Origin: Clostridium manihotivorum
Lineage (GTDB): Bacteria; Bacillota; Clostridia; Clostridiales; Clostridiaceae
DNA length: 64,000 nt
Reading direction: 5' to 3'
Assembly: GCF_004015185.1 (NCBI RefSeq)
Contig: NZ_CP025746.1
Span: forward strand, 3,985,776 to 4,049,775
Position numbers and translations under genes: made by a program. The notes beneath the pieces were generated by a model. That model made no database searches, was not told the origin of the DNA, and saw only the letters and a program-made list of their open reading frames with translations. Positions 17,950 to 26,633 of this stretch are shown here, in pieces (positions within the stretch are counted from its first letter, which is position 1; the number at the start of each line of letters is the position of its first letter).

Positions 17950-19353
17950 TTATAGAGTTGTAAAAGTTAATATTACTGTTGTTCCTTTATTTAATTCAGA
18001 GGTTACTTGCAACTCTCCATGATGCATGTCCATGATTTGTTTACATAAGGTAAGTCCTAAACCTGCTCCACCTTCAGCTTTTGCTCTTGCCTTATCAACT
18101 CTATAAAATGCTTCTGTTATGTGTGTTATGTGCTCCGCTTCTATTCCTTTTCCATGGTCAATAACCTCGATTATGGCTTTTTCATTTAAATTCTTCCCCA
18201 CTAGCTCTATAGTCTGATTATTTTCTGAAGCTTTTAATGCATTTTCTAACAAGTTTATTAAAAGGCTTTCAATTAAATCCTCATCACCTAAAATACTGTA
18301 TAGTTCGTTTTTTACACTTATTGATATAGACTTCTCCTTGGCAGTTAAGGATATATTCTTTAAAACCTTTTCAAAGAGTTCGTCTAAATTAATCCTTTTC
18401 TTCTCTATATCAACCTTTCTTCTTATAGTCATATCAAGCAATCTGCTAGCCATAACCTGTAGCCTCCTACTTTCTTTCATTATGAAGCTTGTTGCTTCAT
18501 ATTTGTCTTCCTCTGAGATTGCAGCCTTTTGAATATAATCCGCATATCCATATATAGATGTTAGAGGCGTTCTTAACTCATGAGAAAGGTTATCTATGAA
18601 CTGCTGTTTCATCTCCATATCACTACTTAACTGCTGCATAGTAGTACTAATTTTTTCTGACATTTCATTAAATTGTTCTCCAAGTAACGCAAATTCATCT
18701 CTGCCTTTTACTTCAATTTTATTATCGTAGTCTCCACTCTTTATTCTAACTACAAAATCAGTAAGCTTTTTTAAAGGTTTAGAACTACTATTTAGTAGAA
18801 TAGCTAAAAATATAGCTAACGCAGATGAAATTCCAAAGCTAAAATAAATAAAGTTTATTTTTAATTTCCTCCATGTATCCATTACCCTGTCTATCCTGTA
18901 ACAATAAACTAGAGAATATCTCTTAGAATCTTTATCAAAAGCACTAGATACTAATATATATTTATTTTCCTTCTCTGATAAAAGAGCAACTTTTTCACTA
19001 CTTTCTGTATTTAGCATACTATCAGGCACGGTTTTCAAATTATATTGTAGGTTAGAAAATATACTCTTATTATCTTCTAAAAATAGAAAAGAGGTTATTT
19101 CACTACTGTAATAACCGCTATAATAAGTTATGAGATTTTTTATAGTATCATTGGAAAGCTTGCCGTTACTATCTAAGGTATCCATATCATTTATTAAGGA
19201 TTGCTTTATAAAAGAATACTCGCTTAGGACTTTTTCTTTTTCACTTCCAATCATAGAATTATAAGTTGTATACATTATATAGCAGATACTAATATTAAAG
19301 ACTAGCAAAAATAGAAGCAGTACACTGAAATAAGTTTTAGTCCAAAACTTCAT
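17950..19353 (-). CDS. Sensor histidine kinase
   Basis: A 467-residue classical transmembrane kinase. Spans at residues 8-30 and 166-188 bracket an extracytoplasmic sensor region of about 135 residues. A HAMP domain (about 190-245) leads into HisKA with the phospho-acceptor His258 (DNLSHELRTPLTSIYGY), then HATPase_c with the N box (LLINLLENALKAS), G1 (DHGKGIE) and G2 (GGAGLGLTLCKQI). It starts 4 nt after its response regulator. The signal is unknown; the anchored protein at 16949-17830 is a candidate accessory factor. Confidence 0.95.
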   Translation of the reverse strand: MKFWTKTYFSVLLLFLLVFNISICYIMYTTYNSMIGSEKEKVLSEYSFIKQSLINDMDTLDSNGKLSNDTIKNLITYYSGYYSSEITSFLFLEDNKSIFSNLQYNLKTVPDSMLNTESSEKVALLSEKENKYILVSSAFDKDSKRYSLVYCYRIDRVMDTWRKLKINFIYFSFGISSALAIFLAILLNSSSKPLKKLTDFVVRIKSGDYDNKIEVKGRDEFALLGEQFNEMSEKISTTMQQLSSDMEMKQQFIDNLSHELRTPLTSIYGYADYIQKAAISEEDKYEATSFIMKESRRLQVMASRLLDMTIRRKVDIEKKRINLDELFEKVLKNISLTAKEKSISISVKNELYSILGDEDLIESLLINLLENALKASENNQTIELVGKNLNEKAIIEVIDHGKGIEAEHITHITEAFYRVDKARAKAEGGAGLGLTLCKQIMDMHHGELQVTSELNKGTTVILTFTTL

Positions 19354-19357
19354 AGTA

Positions 19358-20002
19358 TCATGCCTCCAATCTATAACCTAATTTATATACGGTTTTAATC
19401 TGGTTCTCTAATCTTAACTTTTTTCTAAGCTTTTGAATATGTACATCAACGGTCCTTGTATCCCCTTCATAGTCAAAGCCCCAGCCTACTTCTAATAATT
19501 TTTCTCTAGACATTGCAATATTTCTATTCATTATTAAAACTTCAAACAATGTGTATTCCTGAGGTGTCATCTCTATTTCTTTATTATCTAAGAATACCTT
19601 CCGACATTTGAAGTCTACTTTTACCTCTCCAAAAGTAAAAACTTCATTCTTACTATTTCTTCTTAAAACTATATTAACTCTTGCAATCAATTCTAGTATT
19701 TCAAAAGGTTTTACTAGATAATCTTCTGCTCCAGAGGTTAGTCCTTTTAGCTTGTCTTCCAAAGAATCCTTTGCTGTAACAAAAATCACCGGGATATCCT
19801 TCTTGTGCTTTATAAGCTCAAAGCCCGAATACTTAGGAAGCATAATATCTAATATAATTAGATCAAGTCCTCCTTTAGAAATTCTTTTTAGCGCCTCTTC
19901 TCCATCAAACACCGCTTCACAATTGTGCCCTATTAACTTCAAATTTCTTTTTATCAATTCATTTATACTTGCATCATCTTCCACAATTAAAATATTAGCC
20001 AT
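19358..20002 (-). CDS. OmpR/PhoB-family response regulator
   Basis: A 214-residue regulator with a receiver domain (acidic pair at residues 9-10, phospho-acceptor Asp52 in LIILDIMLP, Lys in YLVKPFE) and a C-terminal OmpR-type winged helix (EMTPQEYTLFEVLI, TRTVDVHIQKLRKKL, GYRL). It is the first gene of the unit with the kinase and the anchored protein. Short AT-rich DNA upstream separates it from the second two-component unit. Confidence 0.95.
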   Translation of the reverse strand: MANILIVEDDASINELIKRNLKLIGHNCEAVFDGEEALKRISKGGLDLIILDIMLPKYSGFELIKHKKDIPVIFVTAKDSLEDKLKGLTSGAEDYLVKPFEILELIARVNIVLRRNSKNEVFTFGEVKVDFKCRKVFLDNKEIEMTPQEYTLFEVLIMNRNIAMSREKLLEVGWGFDYEGDTRTVDVHIQKLRKKLRLENQIKTVYKLGYRLEA

Positions 20003-20084
20003 AGTATCACCTCATTTTATTAACACAACCTTATCATAAAGATGTTATGAAGTTGTAAAATTATAACTATAAAAACAAATTTAA

Positions 20085-20987
20085 TTATATACTTGCTTTA
20101 AAACAACAGCATATTTTAAACCTATCATCATTTATCTTTGCTGTAATACTTCCATCCATCTTCTCTACTAAGCCTTTAGCTATAGCTAGCCCAAGACCTG
20201 TGCCTTTTCCTGAACGACTTTTATCAGCCATATAAAATCTATCAAAAAGACTTGCCATATCCTTTTCACTTAAATTTGTAAAGGTATTACTTATAGTTAT
20301 TATTAGTTTTCCTTGTTCCTGAGTAAGGGATACATCTATAGCGTCCTTAGCATACTTTATGGCGTTTGTAAGTATATTTTCTATAACTCTCTCTATAGAC
20401 TTTTTTTCAGCTATTATATAAAAATTCTTATCAGGTATATTAATACTTGGGCGAATATTTCTCTCCATGAAGTCTGAATATCTATCTAATACAATCTGTT
20501 GAAGCACTTTGCTTATATTTAATTTTTCCATATTTAGTTCGTAGTCGAGAGACTCAATAAGGGACAATTCATAAAAGTCATTTAGCAGTACCTCTAAGGA
20601 TTTAGCTCTATGCTCCGCTGTATGTAAATATTCATTTTTCTCAGCTTTATCAGCATCGTCTAGCTTTAAAAGCTGTAAATATCCTATTATTGAGGTTAAA
20701 GGCGTTCTTAAATCATGAGACATGTTAGCTATAGTTTGTCTCAAATCCTTTTCTACCTTTATCCTTTCCGCTTCGCTTTGTATTCTTATATCAATACTTT
20801 CATTTATTAACTCTCCTAAGATTTCAAGTCTTTTATTAGATAGACCTAAGGTCACTTTTCTCCTATCTTTATTTTTATTAATTTCTGAAAGCTGTTTTAT
20901 TAAGCTTGTTATCTGCCTTTCTATGTAAAATTTACGATAACCTAAGAAAATTACTATTACAAAAAGAATTAAAGATAAATATATCAT
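20085..20987 (-). CDS. Single-span sensor histidine kinase of the ABC-resistance operon
   Basis: The start is ATG 20987 (MIYLSLILFVIVIF), with GGCAGGATTATA upstream; a TTG at 21005 is less likely. The kinase is short (300 residues) with one N-terminal transmembrane segment and no extracellular sensor domain. The phospho-acceptor is His91 (MSHDLRTPLTSIIGYL); an N box (NILTNAIKYAK) and GTGLGLAIAKGL follow. Kinases of this form, linked to ABC transporters, often sense peptide antibiotics through the transporter. It is the last gene of the operon, five genes away from its probable partner regulator. Confidence 0.9.
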   Translation of the reverse strand: MIYLSLILFVIVIFLGYRKFYIERQITSLIKQLSEINKNKDRRKVTLGLSNKRLEILGELINESIDIRIQSEAERIKVEKDLRQTIANMSHDLRTPLTSIIGYLQLLKLDDADKAEKNEYLHTAEHRAKSLEVLLNDFYELSLIESLDYELNMEKLNISKVLQQIVLDRYSDFMERNIRPSINIPDKNFYIIAEKKSIERVIENILTNAIKYAKDAIDVSLTQEQGKLIITISNTFTNLSEKDMASLFDRFYMADKSRSGKGTGLGLAIAKGLVEKMDGSITAKINDDRFKICCCFKASI

Positions 20988-21012
20988 TATAATCCTGCCT
21001 TTCAATAACTTC

Positions 21013-21756
21013 TTACTTAATATCCGACTTTTCGAAAATATAAGTAGTTAGTGGAAAAAGTATAAGTATAGTGATCAAGCCTATAATAAGAGAATGTGCA
21101 TATTGTCCCATTGAAACATTATCCTGAGACATTATGCCGAACTGAGAAAGAATAATGTTATCATAAACTTTTTTAAAACTTAAAACACGAATGCTTACTA
21201 TGCTCATAGCTCTAAAAATAAAATCAATTGCTACAAATATTCCTATATTAATTGTTGGATTTTTGGATAAAAATATTATTAATAAGCTTATACTACATAT
21301 AGCTACCTGTAATATAACTGCCGTTAAGCTTAATACCATAAGCTTTATTACTTCATCAAGTGTAAAATTAGTACAATAGCCATTCTTAACAGTATTTATT
21401 ATGGTTAATATCACTGGACAAATGAAGTTTATAATTATAGAACCAAAACAGTAAACACTAGCTTTGGCAATTAAGATATCTCTTCTTTTATGTCCATAGG
21501 AAATTAAATTTTTAATGTAGCCCGATGTAAAATCAGTACCTATAAAGTCTGCCGATAGTATTCCAACAAATATATTAGCCCCTAAGGAAGCCTGAATAAA
21601 AAACATATAGGACAGAGTTTCTTTTCCACTATGCTGAATTAACTTATCATTAAAAAGCCATACAAAGATACTTTGAGTCACTGCTAACAGTAAAAGACCA
21701 TAGAAAGCCTTAGATCTCCTTAGCTTATATGCTTCCATTTCTAATAAATTAAACAT
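21013..21756 (-). CDS. ABC-2-type transporter permease (second transporter)
   Basis: A 247-residue protein with six predicted membrane spans (one is IFVGILSADFIGTDFTSGYI, the typical first extracytoplasmic turn of lantibiotic-immunity permeases). It overlaps the ATPase at 21749-22672 by 8 nt. It resembles the permeases of BcrA/NisF-type ABC systems that expel or remove antimicrobial peptides from the membrane. Confidence 0.88.
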   Translation of the reverse strand: MFNLLEMEAYKLRRSKAFYGLLLLAVTQSIFVWLFNDKLIQHSGKETLSYMFFIQASLGANIFVGILSADFIGTDFTSGYIKNLISYGHKRRDILIAKASVYCFGSIIINFICPVILTIINTVKNGYCTNFTLDEVIKLMVLSLTAVILQVAICSISLLIIFLSKNPTINIGIFVAIDFIFRAMSIVSIRVLSFKKVYDNIILSQFGIMSQDNVSMGQYAHSLIIGLITILILFPLTTYIFEKSDIK

Positions 21757-22672
21757 TTTCTTCTCTCCCGATTACCTTTGCAAAATAACTTTCTAAGTCC
21801 TCTGATTTAGGCATAATCTGTTCCACTATAATTCCACTTTTAACTAAGGTTTCATTGACTCTTCCTGTGTCATCCACATAATCGTAAAGATTTATAATAT
21901 TATCCGGTAAAATATCATAATTTGATGTATTTAAAGCTTTGTTAAGCACCACTGATGCCTTAGCAGAATTGTCAACCTTAATATGAACTAATCTCTTACA
22001 TTTCTCATTTAACTCCTCTATGGTCAATTGCTCTACTAATCTTCCTTTATATAAAATCCCATAATAGTTTGCTAATTGATATAATTCTCCTAGTATATGG
22101 CTAGAAATTAGTATTGTAGTTCCATATTCTCTATTCAGCTTCTTAAATAGTTCTCTAATTTCTATTACTTTCATTGGATCTAAGCCGTTAATAGGCTCGT
22201 CTAATATTAAAAACTCCGGATCTCCAAGCAGTGCCATAGCTATTGCTACTCTTTGCTTACCACCTATCGATAGTGTTTTCACCTTTTTATCTTTCAATTC
22301 AGTTAAATCTAGAGTATTTAGTATCTTATCTATTGCCCCTTCCCCTGGTATTCCTTTCTGCATTCTATTAATATGCATGTTTTCATATATAGATTTATTT
22401 TCATAAAGAGCTGGCTTTTCTATGATAACTCCAAGCTTTCTTCTTTCGCGCTCTATCTCTGTCTTTTCACTCTTACCAAAAAGCTCAAGCTCGCCACCGT
22501 CCTTCATTGATATACCTGTTATAAGCTTTAACAATGTAGTTTTTCCTGCTCCGTTAAGTCCAATAAGGCCATAGATTTGCCCTCGTTTTATAGTCATACT
22601 TATATCATTAAGTACTTTGATATTTTTATAACTTTTTGTTACATGATTTAGCCTTAGTATTATTTCATTCAT
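21749..22672 (-). CDS. ABC transporter ATP-binding protein (BcrA-like, second transporter)
   Basis: A 307-residue ATPase: Walker A GLNGAGKTT (about residues 37-45), a signature that reads LSIGGKQRV rather than LSGGQ, and Walker B FLILDEPINGLDP with switch His in SSHILGEL. A C-terminal extension of about 90 residues after the ATPase core is typical of bacitracin/lantibiotic-type transporters. It pairs with the overlapping permease at 21013. Confidence 0.93.
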   Translation of the reverse strand: MNEIILRLNHVTKSYKNIKVLNDISMTIKRGQIYGLIGLNGAGKTTLLKLITGISMKDGGELELFGKSEKTEIERERRKLGVIIEKPALYENKSIYENMHINRMQKGIPGEGAIDKILNTLDLTELKDKKVKTLSIGGKQRVAIAMALLGDPEFLILDEPINGLDPMKVIEIRELFKKLNREYGTTILISSHILGELYQLANYYGILYKGRLVEQLTIEELNEKCKRLVHIKVDNSAKASVVLNKALNTSNYDILPDNIINLYDYVDDTGRVNETLVKSGIIVEQIMPKSEDLESYFAKVIGREENV

Positions 22673-22684
22673 AGTATATTCCTT

Positions 22685-23392
22685 TTATATAGCTTTTTTA
22701 TTAATTATAACACAACTTATGACAAAAAATAACAATCCCCACATAAGCATTACTAAGCCCTGATGTAAACTGTAGCTTCCTCTAACAAAGCCAGTATTAG
22801 CTATATAGAAAGGTAGTTCAGGGATTACCTTTCTCATAAGTTCACTATTAGTGGATTCCAACGCATTAGAGAAAAGTGCAAGTATTAAATCAAAATATAA
22901 TACATAACCAATTACACCAGTGACAATAAAATTAGAAGTCATAGTTGATACCATAAGTATAAAGGAGCTTATAACAAAGGAGTAAATTATAAAGGTCAAT
23001 AAGTGTGGTATTATAAGCTTAACTTCAAAGCTGCCTGTTATTACTTCAAGAACTTCATAAAAAAGGAAGCTTATCAATGAAGTAAAAATTAAACTTAATA
23101 GCTTAGAAGCTAATACTTCACTTCTGGTAAATACACCTGTAAAAATCACCTTATCTGTATGATTTGAAAATTCTTGATTTAAGGAATAGCTGCTCAATAC
23201 TAAAATAAGATATGGGATAAGCATAAGGAAATTTCGTGGTATATCTTGTAAATCTCCAGTTTTCGCTAAATTAAACGAGACCAAATATACTAAAACCGCA
23301 TATGCTGTAAAAGCAATCAATGAAGTAAATAAGTCTCTCATAAACTTCTTTTTCTTTATCTCAAGTATGCTATAACTCAAAACTCTTTCCAT
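22685..23392 (-). CDS. ABC-2-type transporter permease (first transporter, subunit 2)
   Basis: ATG 23392 is favoured because MERVLSYS aligns with MDRLLKIS of the neighbouring paralogue; ATG 23404 is also possible. About 235 residues with six membrane spans. It is a diverged paralogue of the gene at 23411-24151, and the two probably form a heterodimeric membrane pore for the ATPase at 24153. Confidence 0.87.
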   Translation of the reverse strand: MERVLSYSILEIKKKKFMRDLFTSLIAFTAYAVLVYLVSFNLAKTGDLQDIPRNFLMLIPYLILVLSSYSLNQEFSNHTDKVIFTGVFTRSEVLASKLLSLIFTSLISFLFYEVLEVITGSFEVKLIIPHLLTFIIYSFVISSFILMVSTMTSNFIVTGVIGYVLYFDLILALFSNALESTNSELMRKVIPELPFYIANTGFVRGSYSLHQGLVMLMWGLLFFVISCVIINKKAI

Positions 23393-23410
23393 AACTTCTT
23401 CCATTCCTCT

Positions 23411-24151
23411 CTATTTAATCTCTCTTCTACTAACTACAATCATAGAAACCAATATGAAGCCAATAGCCCAAAGTAAATTAATATATACTGACTTAATATT
23501 AAAGTAACCTTGATTCAACAAAACTACATTATAAAACGGTGTAATCATATAGCCCCATAACTTTTCTTTTAAGGCTGGTTGTCTATGAAGCAGCATTGTT
23601 ACACCTGCTGTATAGAAATTGATCATAGCTATAAATACTATATAAAATAGCACAGACTTACTGTCACTAAAGCTAAATGCTGCTATCAAAAGCATAAGGC
23701 TTCCCATTGTAAAAGCAGTAATCACATAAATTATTAATAATTGCCAATGAGCAAAGGAAAGAAATCCACTTATCCCGATTCTTGAATATAAAAGCAAGGC
23801 TGCTAAGATATTATTTATTTCAGCTACTACATAAAATACTACTCCAAGTATCAATAAAGATATTGCTTTAGAAAACATGATTTCTACTCGATTAAATATT
23901 CCTGTAAAAATCGTCTTAGTGGTGTTAAACCTAATATCATCTCTCAATACTGAAACAGTCATATATAGCACTATTAAAAAAAACACTCTTCCAAATTCAA
24001 AGCTATAGCCATAAAGATCATATTTAGGAGGATGAACCACAAGAACCCATAACATTGAATAGGCAAAGGAAGCAAACAGTCCTATAATAAATTCCTTTGA
24101 TTTACAAAGATTTTTAGCATTTAAATAAGATATCTTAAGTAGTCTGTCCAT
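23411..24151 (-). CDS. ABC-2-type transporter permease (first transporter, subunit 1)
   Basis: The start is ATG 24151, with GAGAGGTGAGTAAA upstream; the site overlaps the end of the ATPase gene. 246 residues with six membrane spans. Together with its paralogue downstream it resembles the E/G permease pairs of lantibiotic-protection transporters. Confidence 0.88.
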   Translation of the reverse strand: MDRLLKISYLNAKNLCKSKEFIIGLFASFAYSMLWVLVVHPPKYDLYGYSFEFGRVFFLIVLYMTVSVLRDDIRFNTTKTIFTGIFNRVEIMFSKAISLLILGVVFYVVAEINNILAALLLYSRIGISGFLSFAHWQLLIIYVITAFTMGSLMLLIAAFSFSDSKSVLFYIVFIAMINFYTAGVTMLLHRQPALKEKLWGYMITPFYNVVLLNQGYFNIKSVYINLLWAIGFILVSMIVVSRREIK

Positions 24152-24152
24152 T

Positions 24153-25055
24153 TTACTCACCTCTCATTGTATTCAAGTATTTTTGTTCTAAGCTCTCTCT
24201 CACTTCGTTTATGCTCCTAAGTGGTATGTCAGCTTTACTTATTTTTAGGACTAAATCTTCTATACTAGTTTTATCCATTTCAACCCTAAGCTCACTGTCT
24301 GATATTACTACATAGCTCATATTTATTTCTTTAAAGAAATTTTCCAACTTCTCTATCTTGCTAGTTTTAAAAGCTACCTTGGCTCTCATGCTGTCTTCAT
24401 TCTTCATGCTTTCAAGCCTAATTATTTTCCCATTTTGAATAAAAGCTACCTTGTCACACATAAGCTCTATTTCTGAAAGTATATGACTAGATATTAGAAC
24501 AGCAGTATTTTTCTCCTTTGCAATTTGCTTTATGAACCGTCTAAACTCTGGAACTATTGCAGGATCTAAGCCGTTAGTAGGCTCATCTAATATTAACACC
24601 GGTGGATAAGACAACACTGCTTGTGCAACTCCAAGTCTCTGCTTCATACCTAAAGAATACTGCTTTACTTTTTTATGGATATAACTCTCAATGCCTACAT
24701 TTCTAACTATTTCATCTATGTCCTTCTTATCCTTCATTCCAGATATTTCAGCAAAGAACAATAGGTTTTCATAACCTGTAAGGTTAGGATAAAAGCCTGG
24801 GGTTTCAATAACACACCCTACCTTTTTAGTATTGCTTGCCTTGGAACTTTTTATATTTTCCTCTTTTATGAATACCTCTCCATCATATCTTCTTATAAGA
24901 CCAGTTATTATTTTCATAAGAGTAGTCTTGCCAGCTCCGTTGGGGCCTACAAGTCCTAATATCTCACCTGGCTCTAAAGATAGACTAACATCCTCTAAAA
25001 CCTTCTGCTTTCCATAACATTTGCTTACTTTTTGTATTTTTAAAATCTCATTCAT
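24153..25055 (-). CDS. ABC transporter ATP-binding protein (BcrA-like, first transporter)
   Basis: The start is ATG 25055 (MNEILKIQKVSK), preceded by TTGGAGGAATCAACC. 300 residues: Walker A GPNGAGKTT, signature YSLGMKQRL, Walker B VLILDEPTNGLDP and switch His in SSHILSEIE, then a C-terminal regulatory extension. It serves the two permeases that follow. A family-C repeat (25087-25184) lies between it and the response regulator gene. Confidence 0.94.
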   Translation of the reverse strand: MNEILKIQKVSKCYGKQKVLEDVSLSLEPGEILGLVGPNGAGKTTLMKIITGLIRRYDGEVFIKEENIKSSKASNTKKVGCVIETPGFYPNLTGYENLLFFAEISGMKDKKDIDEIVRNVGIESYIHKKVKQYSLGMKQRLGVAQAVLSYPPVLILDEPTNGLDPAIVPEFRRFIKQIAKEKNTAVLISSHILSEIELMCDKVAFIQNGKIIRLESMKNEDSMRAKVAFKTSKIEKLENFFKEINMSYVVISDSELRVEMDKTSIEDLVLKISKADIPLRSINEVRESLEQKYLNTMRGE

Positions 25056-25086
25056 GGTTGATTCCTCCAAGTTTTTTTATTAATGC

Positions 25087-25184
25087 TGTACTACTTCAAT
25101 CCGAAATCTATTTTCAGAGCTCCTCTGTTTTCTAAGAGGAGAATTTGAAAACATAAACTTTATTACTAAGCAGTACATCTATAG
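25087..25184. repeat. Family-C hairpin repeat inside the ABC operon
   Basis: Begins TGTACTACTTCAATCC and closes with AAGCAGTACATC; the central arms AGCTCCTCTG and CTAAGAGGAG pair strongly. It sits in the 263-nt gap between the response regulator and the first ATPase and could alter transcript level or mRNA processing between them. Confidence 0.68.
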
Positions 25185-25318
25185 GTCCGCTTCTGCTTTT
25201 TTTGTTCACTTCAAATTTATGAAGCATATCTATATAATCTGTAAAGCCTTAGTAGACCTTATGAGATTATTTTATAAAGCAAAATATAAAAAAACTTAAA
25301 GGAATCCTTAAGAAAATC

Positions 25319-26020
25319 TTAAGTTACTCCTTTAAGTTTATATCCCATTCCCCATATGGTCTCAATATATTCCTCACTTGGATTTGCCTTCTGTAATTTA
25401 TTTCTCAAATTACTCATATGTACATTTATAGTATTATCATCACATAAATACTCATCTTCCCAAACACTTTCAAAGATATTAGCTTTACTAAACACCTTCT
25501 TAGGATGAGTTAAAAGCAATTCTAATATATTAAACTCCCTAGCAGTCAATATAATGTTTTTTCCATTAACCTCTACCTCTTTTGTGTCTCTGTCTAAAAT
25601 TATATCCTTAAACACAAGCCTATCATTAGATTTTTCACTGCTGCTAAAACTAATATATCTTCTAAGGTTTGCCTCAACCCTTACCGACAGTTCTTCTACA
25701 TCAAAAGGCTTAGTGATATAATCATCTGCTCCAAGTTTAAATAACTTAAGCTTAGACTCTTTGTCTATCTTGGCTGAAACTATAATTATAGGCATGGTTT
25801 CATTTTCTCTTATCTTCTCTATCAGCTCTTCTCCACTTAGCCCTGGTAGCATTAAATCTAGTATAATCATTTGAAATTTTTCTCTATCAATATATAATAA
25901 TGCTTCTGTACCAGAGTAAGCTTGTACTACATTATAATGATTTTTCCGCATTACTTTCGCAATAAGATTATTTATGCTGTTATCATCTTCTACTACTAAA
26001 ATATTTATATCTTCTTTCAT
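25319..26020 (-). CDS. OmpR-family response regulator of the ABC-resistance operon
   Basis: A 233-residue regulator starting behind CTTAAGGAGTAAAG. The receiver domain has phospho-acceptor Asp55 (MIILDLMLPG) and Lys in YITKPFD; the C-terminal winged helix is OmpR-type (ILTAREFNILELLL, NTINVHMSNLRNKL, GMGYKL). It is promoter-proximal, while the kinase is promoter-distal after five ABC genes. The layout resembles operons for resistance to antimicrobial peptides, in which the regulator drives the exporter. Confidence 0.93.
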   Translation of the reverse strand: MKEDINILVVEDDNSINNLIAKVMRKNHYNVVQAYSGTEALLYIDREKFQMIILDLMLPGLSGEELIEKIRENETMPIIIVSAKIDKESKLKLFKLGADDYITKPFDVEELSVRVEANLRRYISFSSSEKSNDRLVFKDIILDRDTKEVEVNGKNIILTAREFNILELLLTHPKKVFSKANIFESVWEDEYLCDDNTINVHMSNLRNKLQKANPSEEYIETIWGMGYKLKGVT

Positions 26021-26215
26021 CTTTACTCCTTAAGTTTTCTAATTTCATAAATATAGCTGTAGAGCTATTCTTTTATTATATAACGCACTATAATTATACT
26101 ATAAATATAAAAACTGGTATAGTTTTACTTTATCTATATTCCTAAGGAATAATAAATCTATTTTTATTAAAGGGGTATTAATTTATGGATAAGAATCTAT
26201 TGGTTTCATGCTGAA

Positions 26216-26566
26216 ATGTTGATAAAGTACTTCAAAAGAAATGACATCTTTAAGTTGCTTAAGAATATAGATATACTTTTTCATAGCCATGTAGACTTAC
26301 TTCTTTTCCAATATGACTCCTTAGATTACGGTTCTTGGGAGACTAAAGTAAATCACTGCATACCTATGGACAAACGAGAACATCTTAAACTGTACTTATC
26401 TAAAGCTGATTTAAAAGATTTAGAAAAAACTATAAAAGCTGCTCTTGTCACCTTTAAGCAAGACTCAGAAGACCTCTGTAAAAGTAAAGGATTGAACTAT
26501 TCAAGCCGAGTAAGTTCTCAGGTAATCTCTTACTTTAATAAAAGGATATCTGATGTCCACTGGTAG
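26216..26566 (+). CDS. Small hypothetical protein
   Basis: A 116-residue charged protein with no recognised family, rich in Lys and Asp, with alpha-helical periodicity in SKADLKDLEKTIKAALVTF. The best ribosome site (AAAGGGG) instead serves a 9-codon reading frame starting at 26185 that ends one base before this ATG, so either translation is coupled through that leader or an upstream frameshift has shortened the gene. A strong terminator follows at 26572. Confidence 0.5.
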   Translation: MLIKYFKRNDIFKLLKNIDILFHSHVDLLLFQYDSLDYGSWETKVNHCIPMDKREHLKLYLSKADLKDLEKTIKAALVTFKQDSEDLCKSKGLNYSSRVSSQVISYFNKRISDVHW

Positions 26567-26571
26567 ATAAG

Positions 26572-26611
26572 CAGTAAAAAGCAACTAACCTAGGTTAGTT
26601 GCTTTTTACTG
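26572..26611. terminator. Bidirectional intrinsic terminator
   Basis: CAGTAAAAAGCAACTAACC and its complement form a perfect 19-bp stem with a 2-nt centre, containing A- and T-tracts in both directions. It serves the small gene ending at 26566 and the J-like gene ending at 26634. Confidence 0.9.
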
Positions 26612-26633
26612 TCTAAATAATCTATATCAAAAA

